Shown here: positions 63,083 through 64,000 of the stretch, piece after piece
How the letters are laid out: every line of letters begins with the position of its first letter
Position numbering within the stretch: the stretch's first letter is position 1
NCBI RefSeq assembly: GCF_000355675.1
Contig: NC_020888.1
Span: 407,001-471,000, forward strand
Length of the DNA: 64,000 bases
Source of the DNA: Thalassolituus oleivorans MIL-1
GTDB taxonomy: Bacteria; Pseudomonadota; Gammaproteobacteria; Pseudomonadales; Oceanobacteraceae
Direction: 5' to 3'
Program-made: the position numbers and the translations under genes
Notes under the pieces: generated by a model
The model's database searches: none
Told to the model about the DNA's origin: nothing
The model's input: the letters and a program-made list of their open reading frames with translations, nothing else

Positions 63083-64000
63083 TTAATCGGCTCAAGCGGC
63101 GCTAGCTCAATCGGAGCAATTGGCTCTAGATCAATCGGAGCAATTGGATCTAGATCAATGGGTTTAATCGGCTCTCGATCAATCGGTTTAATCGGAGCTC
63201 GATCAATCGGCTTAATCGGTTCTAGATCAATCGGCTTAATCGGTTCTAAATCAATCGGTTCAATTGGTGCTAAATCAATCGGCTTAATTGGAATCTGGTT
63301 AATCGGCGCAGGATCAATCTGACCAGGCATTCCTTCTGTTTGTTCAAGGCGCTGAATAACACTATTCATTGATTCGTTATTCAATAAATTACGAATATCT
63401 CTTAACAAGGCCCCATTAACAGAATCACCGCCTAAGTGTGCATCGCTATTGGCTGAACCCTTGTCTGTTACTGAAGGCAAGGTATCGGACAAGTTACCGA
63501 ATTCCATCGCTTGATTGTTTTGTGCAGTAGACGAACTTCCACTGCTGTTCTTACCGTCGCTGTCATCTTTATCGCTGTCATAGGACACGGCTTGGCTAAT
63601 ATCTAATGCTGGTGCAACGAAGACGATAGGAGCGTTCCCCTTAACGGCTAAGACACTACCTCCGGGTTTGGTTAAGTCTACTGTGCCTTGATCACTGGTA
63701 TAGCGAAAGGCCCCACTTTTTACCCAGCGCGCAGCACGAGGACCCGGCCCCATTAAAGCCGCGTAACTCACAGGTTCGGTGGTTGCAGGGAGTTTGATCT
63801 GAGGAAAGTAAGTCGCCGCTTGCTCAGAACTCAGCATGCCGACAACGCCTGTCGTGCCTAAAACGGCAATATCTGTATTAGGCTGTTTAATTTGAAAGAC
63901 CCCAGCTTGTCCATTGGCGATGTGCCCGGTAGAAAACTTCATCAGGCCTGCGTACTGGGTTATTTGTAAACGCCCAATATTAGTAGTTGCATCGTACTCA
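63079..64000 (-). CDS. FecR-domain protein with Pro/Ile-rich C-terminal repeats (5' end outside window)
   Basis: The frame is open to the right edge of the window, so the start is missing; an internal ATG at 63942 is not the true start. The visible part begins with IGRLQITQYAGLMKFSTG and the FecR-type core FQIKQPNTDIAVLGTTGVVG. An acidic/serine linker (DSDKDDSDGKNSSGSSS) and a tail of eight-residue repeats of the EPIKPIDL type follow. FecR-type domains of this kind occur in secreted or surface-associated proteins. An uncharacterised envelope role is inferred. Its 3' end overlaps the stop of the molybdopterin gene by a few bases. Confidence 0.8.
   Translation of the reverse strand, partial: EYDATTNIGRLQITQYAGLMKFSTGHIANGQAGVFQIKQPNTDIAVLGTTGVVGMLSSEQAATYFPQIKLPATTEPVSYAALMGPGPRAARWVKSGAFRYTSDQGTVDLTKPGGSVLAVKGNAPIVFVAPALDISQAVSYDSDKDDSDGKNSSGSSSTAQNNQAMEFGNLSDTLPSVTDKGSANSDAHLGGDSVNGALLRDIRNLLNNESMNSVIQRLEQTEGMPGQIDPAPINQIPIKPIDLAPIEPIDLEPIKPIDLEPIKPIDRAPIKPIDREPIKPIDLDPIAPIDLEPIAPIELAPLEPIN
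63087..63292 (-). repeat. 24-bp repeats encoding a Pro-Ile-rich tail
   Basis: About eight imperfect 24-bp units (such as TCTAGATCAATCGGCTTAAT) encode PIKPIDLE-type octapeptides at the C-terminus of the FecR protein. Being a multiple of three, unit gain or loss keeps the frame. Confidence 0.9.

Overview
The window looks like chromosomal DNA of a marine-type gammaproteobacterium of moderate to low GC. The evidence is the core order prfC, rplM-rpsI, petABC, sspAB and an EF-P paralogue with the EfpL loop arginine. An Oceanospirillales-like host is plausible, but the sequence alone does not fix the genus.

Layout. (1) 1-6333: the end of a type VI secretion (T6SS) structural operon on the plus strand: the tail of tssC, then tssE, tssF, tssG and tssH/clpV. 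(2) 6480-8174: a small secreted GLUG-repeat protein with a GlyGly-CTERM-like tail. (3) 8248-16228, minus strand: hcp behind a good sigma-54 site, then vgrG, a DUF6931-like gene, PAAR, two effector-type modules (an unknown 447-aa protein with a 364-aa partner, and a class 3 lipase with a lipoprotein) and an unlisted 58-aa membrane protein. (4) 16641-18493: a RAYT-family protein that has lost its catalytic histidines, and a PP2C phosphatase of the T6SS-associated kind. (5) 18640-31827: a strong promoter with a structured, terminated leader or sRNA, then a two-partner secretion (TPS) pair. The pair is a TpsB transporter and a 3591-aa TpsA exoprotein built from about nineteen 81-residue repeats and ending in a LysM domain. 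(6) 31910-46719: two giant paralogous GLUG proteins (2433 and 2367 aa, five modules each) with calcium-binding-type linkers and GlyGly-CTERM-like tails. (7) 46993-56911: housekeeping genes: a TRAP-type permease, prfC, a small membrane protein, rplM-rpsI, petABC, sspAB and efpL. (8) 57009-60722, minus strand: an orphan Pycsar-type membrane protein, a three-gene DUF2589 operon and an unknown gene. (9) 60893-64000: a YdeP/FdhF-type molybdopterin oxidoreductase and a partial FecR-domain protein with a Pro/Ile-rich repeat tail.

How it fits together. The first half is a surface and antagonism island: a contractile injection system with its effectors next to giant secreted repeat proteins. All three GLUG genes share one ribosome-binding element (AAAAGGATGTT), each with a stem-loop just upstream. 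This element resembles CsrA/RsmA targets, as does a CACGGATGT site in the structured leader before the TPS operon. Coordinated post-transcriptional control of the surface proteins is therefore a testable idea. The least ordinary features are the TPS exoprotein with a LysM end and the modular GLUG/GlyGly-CTERM family, which is being reshaped by recombination.
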